Shown piece by piece: positions 35,788 through 45,672 of a stretch of DNA of 64,000 bases. Both the position numbers and the translations under genes were made by a program. This DNA is from Nocardioides panzhihuensis (GTDB lineage Bacteria; Actinomycetota; Actinomycetes; Propionibacteriales; Nocardioidaceae), in contig NZ_JACBZR010000001.1 in the NCBI RefSeq assembly GCF_013408335.1, positions 5,915,501 to 5,979,500 on the forward strand, written 5' to 3'. The notes under the pieces were generated by a model that was not told where the DNA came from, made no database searches, and saw nothing but the letters and a program-made list of their open reading frames with translations. Numbering within the stretch: the stretch's first letter is position 1; each line of letters begins with the position of its first letter.

Positions 35788-36657
35788 ATGACCGACCGCA
35801 CCCCGCCGCGCATGCTGGGGCCGGCGGAGGTCAGGGCGCTGGCCGCCGAGCTCGACCTTCGCCCCACCAAGCAGCGCGGTCAGAACTTCGTGATCGACGC
35901 CAACACCGTGCGCCGGATCGTCCGTGAGTCCGGGGTCGGCGCCGACGACGTCGTGGTCGAGGTCGGACCGGGCCTCGGGTCGCTCACCCTCGCCATCCTC
36001 GAGACCGGCGCGGAGGTGACCGCGATCGAGCTCGACGAGGCCCTCGCGCAGCGCCTGCCGAGGACCATCGAGGAGTACGCCCCCGACCACGCCGATGCGT
36101 TCAGACTGATCCGAGCGGACGCTCTTCGGGTCGAGTCGGTCCCCGGGCCGCCGCCCACGGCCCTGGTCGCCAACCTGCCCTACAACGTCTCGGTGCCGGT
36201 CCTGCTGCACCTGCTGTCCCTGCTGCCGTCGCTGCGCCACGGCCTGGTGATGGTGCAGGCCGAGGTCGCCGACCGGCTGGCGGCCAAGCCCGGATCCAAG
36301 ATCTACGGCGTCCCGTCGGTCAAGGCCGCCTGGTACGCCGACGTACGCCGCGCCGGAACGATCGGCCGCAACGTCTTCTGGCCGGCGCCCAACGTCGACT
36401 CCGGGCTCGTCTACTGGCGCCACCGCGAGCCGCCCTCGACGGCGGTATCGCGCGAGGAGGTCTTCGCAGTCGTCGATGCCGCCTTCGCCCAGCGCCGCAA
36501 GGCGCTCCGCGGCGTGCTCAAGCCGCTGGCCGGCTCTGCCGAGGCGGCAGAGAAGGCGCTGGTCGCCGTCGGCATCGACCCGCTGGCGCGCGGCGAGTCG
36601 TTGACCATCACCGACTTCGTACGCATCACCGAATCGCTCCAAAAGGTTTCCTCATGA
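35788..36657 (+). CDS. rsmA: 16S rRNA (adenine(1518)-N6/adenine(1519)-N6)-dimethyltransferase
   Basis: A 289-residue KsgA/Dim1 methyltransferase. [13 protein letters not shown] opens the domain, [16 protein letters not shown] is the SAM motif, TAIELDEAL is motif II, and [11 protein letters not shown] is the catalytic motif. It dimethylates two adenines near the 3' end of 16S rRNA and is a late check on small-subunit assembly. ATG 35788 gives the family N-terminus; a frame-compatible upstream ATG at 35749 lies in the repeat array. Translation is coupled to ispE (ATGA). Confidence 0.93.
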   Translation: MTDRTPPRMLGPAEVRALAAELDLRPTKQRGQNFVIDANTVRRIVRESGVGADDVVVEVGPGLGSLTLAILETGAEVTAIELDEALAQRLPRTIEEYAPDHADAFRLIRADALRVESVPGPPPTALVANLPYNVSVPVLLHLLSLLPSLRHGLVMVQAEVADRLAAKPGSKIYGVPSVKAAWYADVRRAGTIGRNVFWPAPNVDSGLVYWRHREPPSTAVSREEVFAVVDAAFAQRRKALRGVLKPLAGSAEAAEKALVAVGIDPLARGESLTITDFVRITESLQKVSS

Positions 36658-37556
36658 CGATCACCGTCCGCGCAGCCGCGAAGTTCAATCTGCACCTCGG
36701 GGTGGGGCCCGTGCGTGAGGACGGCTTCCATCCGCTGGCGACCGTCTACCAGGCGATCGGCCTCTACGACGACGTCACCGCGGGCGAAGCCGACGGGTGG
36801 CAGGTCACGCTCAGCGCCGAGGATCACATCGCGCTGGCGGAGGTCCCGACCGGCGACGACAACATCGTCGTACGGGCCGGGAAGGCCCTCGCTGCTCACC
36901 ACGGCATCGACCGGGCGGCGAGCATCGAGATCCACAAGGGCATCCCCGTCGCCGGCGGTCTCGCCGGTGGCTCTGCCGACGCGGCCGCCACGCTCGTCGC
37001 CCTCGACCGCCTGTGGTCGCTGGAGACCTCCGACGAGGATCTGCTCGCCATCGCCGGGCGGCTCGGATCCGACGTACCTTTCGCGCTCGTCGGCGCCACA
37101 GCGGTCGGCGGTGGCCGTGGCGAGATCGTCGAGCCGGTCGCCGACAACGGCGCCTGGTGGTGGGTCGCGGTCGGCAACGAGCAGGGGTTGTCGACGCCTG
37201 CTGTCTATCGCGCGTTCGACGAGCTGGTCGGAGCCGGCGTCGCCGAGCCGCAGGTGCCCGAGCGTCTCCTCATGGCGCTGGAGAAGGGTGACGCGGGGCT
37301 CCTCGCCGAGGCGCTCGCCAACGACCTGCAGGCTCCGGCCCTGGCGCTGCGCCCCGACCTCGCCCAGACCTTCGCGGACGGCGAGGAGGCCGGCGCGCTG
37401 GCCGTCCAGCTCTCCGGTTCGGGACCGACGGTCCTGATGCTGTGCCGCGACGCCGCCCACGCCCGCGAGGTCGCCGGAGCGATGCAGGCCAAGGCGTACG
37501 ACCGAGTCTGGGCCGCCCCCGGCCCGGTCGCCGGCGCCCACGTCGTCACCTACTGA
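36654..37556 (+). CDS. ispE: 4-diphosphocytidyl-2-C-methyl-D-erythritol kinase
   Basis: A 300-residue GHMP kinase of the non-mevalonate isoprenoid pathway. [12 protein letters not shown] is the N-terminal substrate motif, [17 protein letters not shown] is the ATP-binding GHMP motif and [11 protein letters not shown] is the C-terminal motif. It phosphorylates the 2-hydroxyl of CDP-methylerythritol. ATGA overlap with rsmA, a conserved actinobacterial pair. It is followed by a 21-bp-unit array and a convergent IclR gene. Confidence 0.94.
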   Translation: MTITVRAAAKFNLHLGVGPVREDGFHPLATVYQAIGLYDDVTAGEADGWQVTLSAEDHIALAEVPTGDDNIVVRAGKALAAHHGIDRAASIEIHKGIPVAGGLAGGSADAAATLVALDRLWSLETSDEDLLAIAGRLGSDVPFALVGATAVGGGRGEIVEPVADNGAWWWVAVGNEQGLSTPAVYRAFDELVGAGVAEPQVPERLLMALEKGDAGLLAEALANDLQAPALALRPDLAQTFADGEEAGALAVQLSGSGPTVLMLCRDAAHAREVAGAMQAKAYDRVWAAPGPVAGAHVVTY

Positions 37557-37565
37557 CCCAACCCT

Positions 37566-37682
37566 GCCGAGGCGTCACCCGCGTCCGTCGAGGCGTCACC
37601 CGCGTCGGCCGAGATGGCAGCGCCGAGCCATCTCGGCCGACCTGAGTGACGTTTCGGCCGACGTACGTGACGCCTCGGCGGG
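37566..37682. repeat. 21-bp-unit direct/inverted array, element 4
   Basis: Two direct units (GCCGAGGCGTCACCCGCG plus TCC or TCG) and a centre with GAGATGGCA ... TGCCATCTC-like symmetry, then two inverted units ending GACGCCTCGGCGGG. It fills the gap between the convergent ispE and IclR genes and abuts the IclR stop. Type B like 26220-26337, but with CCCGC in place of CTTAC in the direct units. Confidence 0.88.
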
Positions 37683-38495
37683 TCAGGCCGCGCTGGAGAC
37701 GACCTCGTCGGAGATCGCCGCGGCGGCGCGGCGCAGGTGGCGGGTGATGCTTGCGGCGTTGAACCCGGTGGCGCTGCCGGAGACGGAGACGGCGGCGATC
37801 GCTCGGCCCTCGATCATGATGGGGACCGCGGCGCAGACGATGCCGACCTGGGCCTCCTCGCGGTCGAAGGCGATCCGCTCGCTGTTGGCACGGCGGAGCT
37901 CGGCGAGGAACTTCGCCGGGTCGGCGTGCGAGTGTCGGGTGCGCCTCACCAGGCCGGACTCGAGCACGGCCGCGATGTGGTCGCGGTCGCTGAAGGAGAG
38001 GATCGCCTTGCCGAGCGCGGAGCAGGCGGCGGGTGCTCGCCCGCCCACGTAGGTATCCGGCTGGATGCCGCCGCGACCGGCGATCTTCTCCAGGAAGACG
38101 ATGTCGGTGCCCTCGAGGATGGCGAGGTGGACGGTCTTGCCGGTCGCCACGTAGAGCTCGGCCAGATGCGGCATCGCGGTCTCCCGGATGCCCTGCGGAC
38201 GACAGATCTGCACCGCGTTGCCGAGCTCGAACAACCGCCGGCCCAGCACGTAGTGCCGGCCGGTGCGCTCGACGTATCCGCTCTGCTCGAGATGGCGCAG
38301 GAGACGGAAGGCGGTGGACTTGGGCAGCCCTGCGGTGCGCGCGATCTCGCTGACACCGAGCTTCGGGCCGGCTCCGAGAAATGCCTCCAGGATCTGGAGG
38401 GCCTTCGTCGCAGACGGGGTCGCCGGGGAGGTCGTCCTCGGGGCACCTTCATGGTCGTGCTGACTAGCCAGGGTGGGGATAGCAGTGACGCTCAT
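37683..38495 (-). CDS. IclR family transcriptional regulator
   Basis: A 270-residue regulator. The winged helix is at about residues 35-95 (GVSEIARTAGLPKSTAFRLLRHLEQ). The GAF-like IclR effector domain follows (MPHLAELYVATGKTVHLAILEGTDIVFLEKI, CSALGKAILSF, EAQVGIVCAAVPI). ATG 38495 has AAGGAG upstream. An upstream palindrome (AACGATCGTT, 38576-38585) may be its operator. No catabolic operon lies beside it, so the target is unknown. IclR proteins often control aromatic or glyoxylate metabolism. Confidence 0.92.
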   Translation of the reverse strand: MSVTAIPTLASQHDHEGAPRTTSPATPSATKALQILEAFLGAGPKLGVSEIARTAGLPKSTAFRLLRHLEQSGYVERTGRHYVLGRRLFELGNAVQICRPQGIRETAMPHLAELYVATGKTVHLAILEGTDIVFLEKIAGRGGIQPDTYVGGRAPAACSALGKAILSFSDRDHIAAVLESGLVRRTRHSHADPAKFLAELRRANSERIAFDREEAQVGIVCAAVPIMIEGRAIAAVSVSGSATGFNAASITRHLRRAAAAISDEVVSSAA

Positions 38496-38558
38496 GGGGG
38501 ATCTCCTTAATTGAGACGGAGGCACCACGAAGGGGGATCTGGCGCCGCCAACTCTCCT

Positions 38559-38585
38559 GTGACAGCAGTCACTGTAACGATCGTT
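38559..38585. promoter_or_regulatory. possible IclR operator region
   Basis: Two short palindromes lie side by side: GTGAC-AGCA-GTCAC (38559-38572) and AACGATCGTT (38576-38585), 64-90 bases upstream of the IclR start. Autoregulation is common in the family. The sites are short, so this is tentative. Confidence 0.35.
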
Positions 38586-38713
38586 CCGGAGGTTGTGGCG
38601 AAAATGTTGAATAAATCTCATTCCTGACCTGCGGAAATAGATGACACGGCACGTAGTTCGATACGTTTCCGGCCGTTAGCATCGTGGATCGTCTGTGGAT
38701 CCAAGGTAGTGCG

Positions 38714-39973
38714 TCAGTGACTTATCTGTGTAGGAAACGGCGTCGCCGCGATCAGTCGCGCCAGCAGATCTGAGGTCGTGACCGGTGGCATGTCGGCGCT
38801 TTCGAGGGCTTCGGCGAAGAGAAGTCCGTCGGCGATCACGAGCAGTAGCACGGCCATCTCGTCGGCATGTTCGGCGCCGTCGTCGCCGAGCGCCCCACGG
38901 AACCAGCCGGCGAAGTCCTCCCGGGACTGGCGGCGTACGGCTAGGAACCGGTCCCGGCCCGGCAGCGGCTCGGGCCGCTTCGGAAGCACCAGCATCAGGC
39001 CGATCCGCAGGAACGGGGGCAGCCGGCGGAGGCTGGCCACCAGAGGTGTCAGCATCCGGGGCAGCTCGGTGGCCCAGTCGATGCCCGGGCTCGGTGCCTG
39101 CCGCGAGGACTGCGTCCGGCTCCAGGCGCGGTAGGAGTCGTCGACCGCGGCCGAGAACAGATCGTCCTTGTTCGCGAAGTGCCAGTAGACCGACGAGGCC
39201 GGAAGTCCCGCCGCGGCACAGATCCGGCTGATCGAGGCGCCCTCGTAGCCACTCTCCGCGGCGACCTCCAGCGCTGCCGCGACGAGCTTCTCGCGGCTGG
39301 TGCTCTTGGCCTCGTACGTCGCCGGCGGCAGGTCCATGGCCACGGGAGTCGCGGCTGGGTTCTTCCCGAGGTGGATCGCGACCTCGGCCAGGCCGTCGGC
39401 GAGCCGTCGCCGGAGCGAGTCGAGTTCGGCGTACGCATCGGTCTGGGTGTGGATGAAGAGACCGTCGTGGGCGGCCAAGGTCAGGCGGGCGAGGATCTCG
39501 GTGTGTGCGGGCGGAAGGCCGACAGCCTCGGACCACCACAGCTCGAAGTCGGCCAGTGTCTGAGTGCGGATCCGGAGGAAGCGCTCCCGTGGGCCGTCGC
39601 CGACCGTCGGCCCGGACTCGAGGGCGAGCATCAGGCCCATCCGCCACCAGTCGGTCTTTGCGTCGTGGGTGTCCGAGGTCGTACGCCGCAGGTTGGCCAG
39701 CAGCCCGTCGCGGAGGTCGCCGCCGGTGGGGAGCGGCTCCCATCGCGGGACGACGCGCCGCCAGGAGGAGTAGCCGTGCTCGAGCGCCTCGGCGAGAAGC
39801 TGGTCCTTGTTGGAGAAGTGCCAGTAGAGCGAGGAGGGCGGGAGGCCGGTGGCGCGCCGGACCAGCGCCATCGTCGTGCCGACGTAGCCGCGCTCGGCGG
39901 CCAGTCGGAGCGCGGCTTCGAGGATCATCTGACGCGAGCCGGTGGTGTGCTCGCGGAGCGACTTCTCGACCAT
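38714..39973 (-). CDS. tandem TetR-TetR fusion regulator
   Basis: A 419-residue protein made of two complete TetR units. The first helix-turn-helix is at about residues 15-60 (TTMALVRRATGLPPSSLYWHF) with its ligand domain to about 205. The second is at about 227-272 (ASISRICAAAGLPASSVYWHF) with its own ligand domain to the end. The halves are clearly related, so an internal duplication is likely. TetR proteins are normally about 200 residues. ATG 39973 is the first in-frame start with a TetR N-terminus; the longer open frame has no support. Divergent from the ABC-F gene, 106 bases away. Target and ligand are unknown. Confidence 0.88.
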   Translation of the reverse strand: MVEKSLREHTTGSRQMILEAALRLAAERGYVGTTMALVRRATGLPPSSLYWHFSNKDQLLAEALEHGYSSWRRVVPRWEPLPTGGDLRDGLLANLRRTTSDTHDAKTDWWRMGLMLALESGPTVGDGPRERFLRIRTQTLADFELWWSEAVGLPPAHTEILARLTLAAHDGLFIHTQTDAYAELDSLRRRLADGLAEVAIHLGKNPAATPVAMDLPPATYEAKSTSREKLVAAALEVAAESGYEGASISRICAAAGLPASSVYWHFANKDDLFSAAVDDSYRAWSRTQSSRQAPSPGIDWATELPRMLTPLVASLRRLPPFLRIGLMLVLPKRPEPLPGRDRFLAVRRQSREDFAGWFRGALGDDGAEHADEMAVLLLVIADGLLFAEALESADMPPVTTSDLLARLIAATPFPTQISH

Positions 39974-40079
39974 TGCACGGAGTCTAGGCAGGTCAGGGGC
40001 TCCTCGTCCGCCTCGCGTGCCGCTGGATGGCCGCCGCGATGGTGGCTGCCTCGCCGGCCTCGGGGACAATGGAGGTGAT

Positions 40080-41867
<1,788 letters not shown>

Positions 41868-41906
41868 CGCTGGTCTGGAGCGTGCCTTGGTGGCGGCTCG
41901 CGAAGC

Positions 41907-41976
41907 TGTAACACGCTGTTCGTAGGACTACTCGCCTTTTAGAACGACCGGATAGTCCTACGAACAGCGTGTTACA
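41907..41976. terminator. long inverted repeat between ABC-F and MarR genes
   Basis: A 24-bp perfect stem beginning TGTAACACGCTGTTCG with a 22-base loop, between convergent genes that end at 41867 and 42019. The loop holds CCTTTTAG. It is less GC-rich than the other terminators and unusually long for one. Confidence 0.75.
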
Positions 41977-42018
41977 CGCGTTCGGTGCGCGTTCGGTGCG
42001 CTGCCCGCGGATCCGCGG

Positions 42019-42507
42019 TCAGCCTGCGAACGGGACCAGCAGCCGGCGCAGCAGATCGGTGAGCTGGCTCTGTTGGTCGTCGGAGAGGCCGGCGAGGAAC
42101 TCTCGCTCGGCCGCGAGCAGCGCCTCGAAGGCGCTGTCGACGGTGGCCTTGCCTTCCGGGGTGAGTCGGACGAGCACGCCCCGCCGGTCCGCCGGGTCCG
42201 GCAGCCGCTCGACGAGGCCGCGGGCGGCCAGCCGGTCGACGCGGTTGGTCATGGTCCCGCTGGTCACCAGGGTCTCGCGCAGCAGTCGGCCGGGGGAGAG
42301 CTCGTAAGGATCGCCAGCCCGGCGCAGCGCGGCGAGCACGTCGAACTCCCAGGACTCGATCCCGGAGCCCGAGAACGCGTCGCGTCGCGCGAGGTCGAGG
42401 TGGCGGGAGAGCCGGGACAGACGCGAGAAGATCTCGACGGGACCCAGATCGAGGTCGGGCCGCTCGTGTGCCCAGGCCTCGCTCAGGTCGTCGACTTCGT
42501 CGCGCAT
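42019..42507 (-). CDS. MarR family transcriptional regulator
   Basis: A 162-residue winged-helix regulator: dimer helices, LLRETLVTSGTMTNRVDRLAARGLVERLPD as recognition helix and start of the wing, DRRGVLVRLTPEG as the wing, and a C-terminal dimer helix. Two TCTTGA-centred palindromes lie in the gap to the divergent tam gene, so it probably controls both itself and tam. I use ATG 42507; an upstream in-frame ATG (42531) would add eight residues. Confidence 0.9.
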   Translation of the reverse strand: MRDEVDDLSEAWAHERPDLDLGPVEIFSRLSRLSRHLDLARRDAFSGSGIESWEFDVLAALRRAGDPYELSPGRLLRETLVTSGTMTNRVDRLAARGLVERLPDPADRRGVLVRLTPEGKATVDSAFEALLAAEREFLAGLSDDQQSQLTDLLRRLLVPFAG

Positions 42508-42542
42508 GGCGTGAGCGTAGCCCAAGTTCACCTCATCGAGAA

Positions 42543-42556
42543 TCTTGACATCGAGA
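42543..42556. promoter_or_regulatory. MarR operator, imperfect copy
   Basis: TCTTGACATCGAGA, 12 of 14 positions identical to the perfect palindrome 38 bp away. It lies nearer to the marR start (42507) and could mediate autoregulation. Confidence 0.65.
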
Positions 42557-42580
42557 CAAGTCGGGAGGACGATCTGGATA

Positions 42581-42594
42581 TCTTGATATCAAGA
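42581..42594. promoter_or_regulatory. MarR operator, perfect palindrome
   Basis: TCTTGATATCAAGA, a perfect 14-base palindrome, 22 bases before the tam start. It could block the tam promoter when bound. Confidence 0.75.
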
Positions 42595-42615
42595 GAAATT
42601 GAGAGGACGTACGCC

Positions 42616-43413
42616 ATGACCGCATGGGATCCCGAGCGCTATCTGACCTACTCGGAGGAGAGGGCTCGGCCGTTCGTCGACCTCCTTCGCCGGGTCGGCG
42701 CGGACCGGCCGAAGACCGTCGTCGACCTCGGCTGTGGTCCGGGCAACCTGACCGCTCTCGTGGCCGAGCGTTGGCCGCAGGCGCGTGTGGTCGGACTGGA
42801 CTCCAGCTCCGCGATGATCGACAAGGCCCGCGCGAGTGTCGACGGCGTCGACTTCGCGGTGGCGGATCTGCGGGACTGGGCCGACTCGGCGGCGCCCGGG
42901 TCCGTCGACGTACTCCTCTCCAACGCCACCCTCCAGTGGGTCCCGGGCCATCTGGACCTGCTGCCGGCGCTCTCCCGTGCTGTGAGCGACCGCGGCTGGC
43001 TCGCCTTCCAGGTTCCCGGCAACTTCGACGAGCCCAGCCACCGGCTTCGTGAAGAGCTGGCCGCCGAAGCGCCGTACGCCGATCACACCCGCCATCTCGG
43101 GGCGCCCGGGTCCCACGACCCGGCTGTCTACCTGGACGCGCTGGTGAAGGAGGGTTTCGAGGTCGATGCCTGGGAGACGACGTACCTCCACGTACTGACC
43201 GGCGAGGACCCGGTCTTCACCTGGATCGCCGGAACGAGCCTGCGGCCCACGGCTGCCGTGCTCGAGGAGGCCGGTCTCTTCGAGTCGTTCGCCGAGGAGC
43301 TCAGGAACCGTCTGGCACAGGCCTATCCGGTGCGAGACGATTCCGTAGGAAACGGTTTCGTCCTGCTCCCGTTCCGCCGCGTCTTCGTGGTCGCCCGCAG
43401 GCTGGAGGCGTGA
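42616..43413 (+). CDS. tam: trans-aconitate 2-methyltransferase
   Basis: A 265-residue class I SAM methyltransferase. The start MTAWDPERYLTYSEERARPF is the Tam signature; VVDLGCGPGNLTALVA is the SAM motif, and NATLQWVPGH and QVPGNFDEPSH are Tam-type substrate segments. It methylates trans-aconitate, an inhibitor that leaks from the citric-acid cycle. Controlled, by inference, by the divergent MarR protein. Its stop overlaps the start of a broken VOC gene (TGATG), so both were once co-translated. Confidence 0.92.
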   Translation: MTAWDPERYLTYSEERARPFVDLLRRVGADRPKTVVDLGCGPGNLTALVAERWPQARVVGLDSSSAMIDKARASVDGVDFAVADLRDWADSAAPGSVDVLLSNATLQWVPGHLDLLPALSRAVSDRGWLAFQVPGNFDEPSHRLREELAAEAPYADHTRHLGAPGSHDPAVYLDALVKEGFEVDAWETTYLHVLTGEDPVFTWIAGTSLRPTAAVLEEAGLFESFAEELRNRLAQAYPVRDDSVGNGFVLLPFRRVFVVARRLEA

Positions 43414-43790
43414 TGCGGATCCATCACGTGCAGGTCGGCATGCCCTCTGGGCGTGAAGACGAGGCCAGGACCTTCTATGCAGACGGACTCGGTCTGACCG
43501 AGGTGCCGAAACCCGCCGAGCTGGCCAAGCGCGGCGGCGCCTGGTTCCGTTCGCCCGGCGGAGCCTAGGTCCACCTCGGTGTCGAGGATCCGCACCGGCC
43601 GCAGGTGAAGGCCCATCCCGCCCTTGCGGTCGGCACGGAGGCGGAGCTGGAGGCGATCGGCGCGAGGCTGGCGCGACTCGGCTTCGACGTCGACTGGAGC
43701 CAGCGCCACAACGCCGATGACTTCCAGCGCTTCCACGTCCGAGATCCGTTCGGCAACCGTGTCGAGATCGTGTGGCCGCTCGACGGCTAG
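43413..43790 (+). pseudogene. VOC/glyoxalase-family gene with in-frame amber stop
   Basis: The frame reads as one continuous VOC-family protein of about 125 residues: MRIHHVQVGMPSGREDEAR ... WFRSPGGA, then TAG (43566-43568), then VHLGVEDPHRPQVKAH ... FHVRDPFGNRVEIVWP. The metal His near the start and the C-terminal Glu in RVEIVW are kept. A GAG-to-TAG change would explain it. Codon use and spacing are otherwise normal, so the break is recent, a sequencing error, or read through. It overlaps tam by one base. Confidence 0.88.
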
Positions 43791-43864
43791 CACGATCTTC
43801 GTTGGCGCGTGGGCGAAAACCGGAATCGAGCAAAAAAGAGCCGTAACGCCCACTGGTCTGGACC

Positions 43865-43886
43865 GTTGTCCCCCGGGGGATACAAC
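43865..43886. promoter_or_regulatory. candidate operator of the CsoR-like repressor
   Basis: GTTGTCCCCCGGGGGATACAAC: a G/C-tract palindrome (CCCCCGGGGG) with flanking GTTGT/ACAAC symmetry, 16 bases before the repressor start. CsoR/RcnR-type proteins bind such A/T-flanked G/C tracts. Confidence 0.65.
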
Positions 43887-43901
43887 AACGATGCAGGAAC
43901 G

Positions 43902-44207
43902 ATGCCAGAAACGATGGAAGGCAAGACTTTGACTGACGACGTGACCGTCCCCCAGCCTCGGGACGCGGAGACGACGAGCGTGGTCAATCGAGTCCGTAGG
44001 GCTCAAGGCCAGCTCGGTGGCGTGCTCCGCATGATCGAAGACGGCCGCGAGCTCGCTGATGTGGTCGGCCAGCTCAAGGCAGTCACCCGGGCTCTCGACA
44101 AGGCAGCTTTCGCGCTCCTCTCCAACGAGCTGCGCCGCGCGCACGCCGACGGGGATCGCCCCGAGGAGATCGAGGAGCTCGAGAAGGTCTTCCTCTCCCT
44201 CTCCTGA
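43902..44207 (+). CDS. CsoR/RcnR-like (DUF156) repressor without metal-ligand cysteines
   Basis: A 101-residue all-helical DNA-binding protein of the CsoR/RcnR/FrmR family: VVNRVRRAQGQLGGVLRMIEDGREL and VVGQLKAVTRALDKAAFALLSNELRRA are the family helices. The protein has no cysteine at all and one histidine, so by eye the copper ligands (Cys, His, Cys) of CsoR are missing. It therefore senses something other than copper or does not sense metal. A candidate operator lies just upstream. The start at 43902 (ATG) has AGGAAC before it; an earlier in-frame start at 43809 would run through that operator. Confidence 0.85.
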   Translation: MPETMEGKTLTDDVTVPQPRDAETTSVVNRVRRAQGQLGGVLRMIEDGRELADVVGQLKAVTRALDKAAFALLSNELRRAHADGDRPEEIEELEKVFLSLS

Positions 44208-44229
44208 TCTCGGGCCAGGAGAGGGGAGG

Positions 44230-44249
44230 AGGTTACCCTCGGGTAACCT
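44230..44249. promoter_or_regulatory. 20-bp palindrome before the DUF4442 gene
   Basis: AGGTTACCCTCGGGTAACCT, a perfect palindrome eight bases before the DUF4442 start (44257). It looks like a TetR-type operator. The cognate regulator is not identified in the window. Confidence 0.65.
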
Positions 44250-44256
44250 GACTGCC

Positions 44257-44724
44257 ATGAGCCAGCTCTACGACCTCTGGAAGTCCTTCAACCGAGTTCC
44301 GGTTGTCGGCAAGCGAGCATTCTCGGTCGCATTCGCGAAGAAGGCGCCGTACTTCGGGTCCATCCACCCGCTGGTCAACCAGCTGCGGCCCAACTACGCC
44401 GAGGTCATCGTGCCCAACCGCAAGGGCAACCACAACCACATCGGGACCGTGCACGCCATCGCGCTGTGCAACGGTCTCGAGATGGCCATGGGTGCCCTTG
44501 CGGAGGTCACCATCCCTCGCGACAAGCGCTGGATCCCCAAGGGGATGACCGTCTCCTACACGGCCAAGGCCTCCAGCGACATCACCTGCATCGCGGAGAC
44601 CGACCAAGAGCAGTGGGACACCGCCGACGGTGACCTCGCGGTGCGCGTCAAGGGCATCCGCGAGGACGGCACAGTCGTCATCGAGGGCACCATCGACCTC
44701 TGGGTGACCCTGAAGAAGAAGTAA
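44257..44724 (+). CDS. DUF4442 hotdog-fold protein (thioesterase-like)
   Basis: A 155-residue protein of the DUF4442 type, hotdog fold. FGSIHPLVNQLRPNYAEVIVPNRKGNHNHIGTVHAIALCNG contains the hotdog helix with the Asn/His expected near the active site, and GTIDLWVTLKKK ends the protein. Relatives hydrolyse or bind acyl-CoA. The start is fixed by the palindrome directly upstream; the open frame upstream lies over the repressor gene. Single gene, terminated at 44736-44771. Confidence 0.8.
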   Translation: MSQLYDLWKSFNRVPVVGKRAFSVAFAKKAPYFGSIHPLVNQLRPNYAEVIVPNRKGNHNHIGTVHAIALCNGLEMAMGALAEVTIPRDKRWIPKGMTVSYTAKASSDITCIAETDQEQWDTADGDLAVRVKGIREDGTVVIEGTIDLWVTLKKK

Positions 44725-44735
44725 GAGCAGGTACG

Positions 44736-44771
44736 CAACGGCCCGCAGCCCCGAAGGGCGGCGGGCCGTTG
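44736..44771. terminator. bidirectional terminator hairpin
   Basis: CAACGGCCCGC and its complement (11 bp) with a 14-base loop, followed by TTGC, between the DUF4442 gene and the convergent gluD. Confidence 0.75.
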
Positions 44772-44784
44772 TTGCGCTCCGACG

Positions 44785-45672
44785 TCAGGCGGTTCCACCC
44801 GGCATGCCGGCGGCCGTGGCGGTCTGAACCGCCGGATCCTGCGTCGTGCCCACCGGTCCTGCGGTATGGGCCACCCGCCGCGTACGTGCCTCGACGAAGT
44901 TCGCCACCAGACCCAGGATGGTGTTCATGACGATGTAGAGGAGCGCCACCACGATCGCGGCCGGGATCAGGTTGTTGAAGTTCCCGTCGATCTTGTTGAT
45001 CTGGTTGAGCAGCTCGTCATAAGCCAGGATGTAGCCGAGCGCGGTGTCCTTGAGCAGCACGACCAGCTGGGCGATGATCGCGGGCAGCATCGAGCGCACC
45101 GCCTGCGGGAGCAGGATCGAGCGCATGACCTGCCCCTGGGAGAGCCCGATCGCGAAGCCGGCCTCGCTCTGCCCCTTCGGGAGGGCGTGTACGCCGGCGC
45201 GGATGATCTCGGCGAGCACGGAGCCGTTGTAGAGCGTCAGGCCGATGACAACGGCCCAGAAGACGTCCGACTGCAGACCGAACATGCCGCTCTGAGAGAA
45301 GTAGATGAACATCATCAGCAGCAGCATCGGGATCGAGCGGAAGAACTCCACGACCACGGCACTGGGAATGCTGACGATCTTGTGGGTCGACATCCTGCCG
45401 ACGGCGAAGACGAACCCGAAGGCCAGAGCGAGCACCGAGCCGACCGCGAAGGCGCTGAGCGTGCCGAGGATCCCGGGAATCAGGAAGTTCTCCCACACAG
45501 GCGCCTCGAGGAACGGCTTCCACTTCTCGGCGTCCCACTGGCCGGTCTCGTCGAACTTGGAGTAGACGATCCACGCCACCCAGACGACGACCGCGAGGGC
45601 GACCGCCGAGTAGACCCAGTTGAGCGCCTTGGCGCGCGGACCGGGGGCGTCATAGAGAACAGAGGCGCTCAT
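44785..45672 (-). CDS. gluD: glutamate-type ABC transporter permease (GluD-like)
   Basis: A 295-residue permease with about six membrane segments. The amino-acid permease signature EAGFAIGLSQGQVMRSILLPQAVR (contacts the ATPase) is at about 170-195. FVFAVGRMSTHKIVSIPSAVVVEFFRSIPMLLLMMF is the HisM-type N-terminal segment. The long Ala/Thr-rich tail is not conserved. ATGA overlap with gluC. It works with GluABC to import glutamate, glutamine or a related amino acid; the symbol follows the gene order known in Corynebacterium. Confidence 0.88.
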   Translation of the reverse strand: MSASVLYDAPGPRAKALNWVYSAVALAVVVWVAWIVYSKFDETGQWDAEKWKPFLEAPVWENFLIPGILGTLSAFAVGSVLALAFGFVFAVGRMSTHKIVSIPSAVVVEFFRSIPMLLLMMFIYFSQSGMFGLQSDVFWAVVIGLTLYNGSVLAEIIRAGVHALPKGQSEAGFAIGLSQGQVMRSILLPQAVRSMLPAIIAQLVVLLKDTALGYILAYDELLNQINKIDGNFNNLIPAAIVVALLYIVMNTILGLVANFVEARTRRVAHTAGPVGTTQDPAVQTATAAGMPGGTA

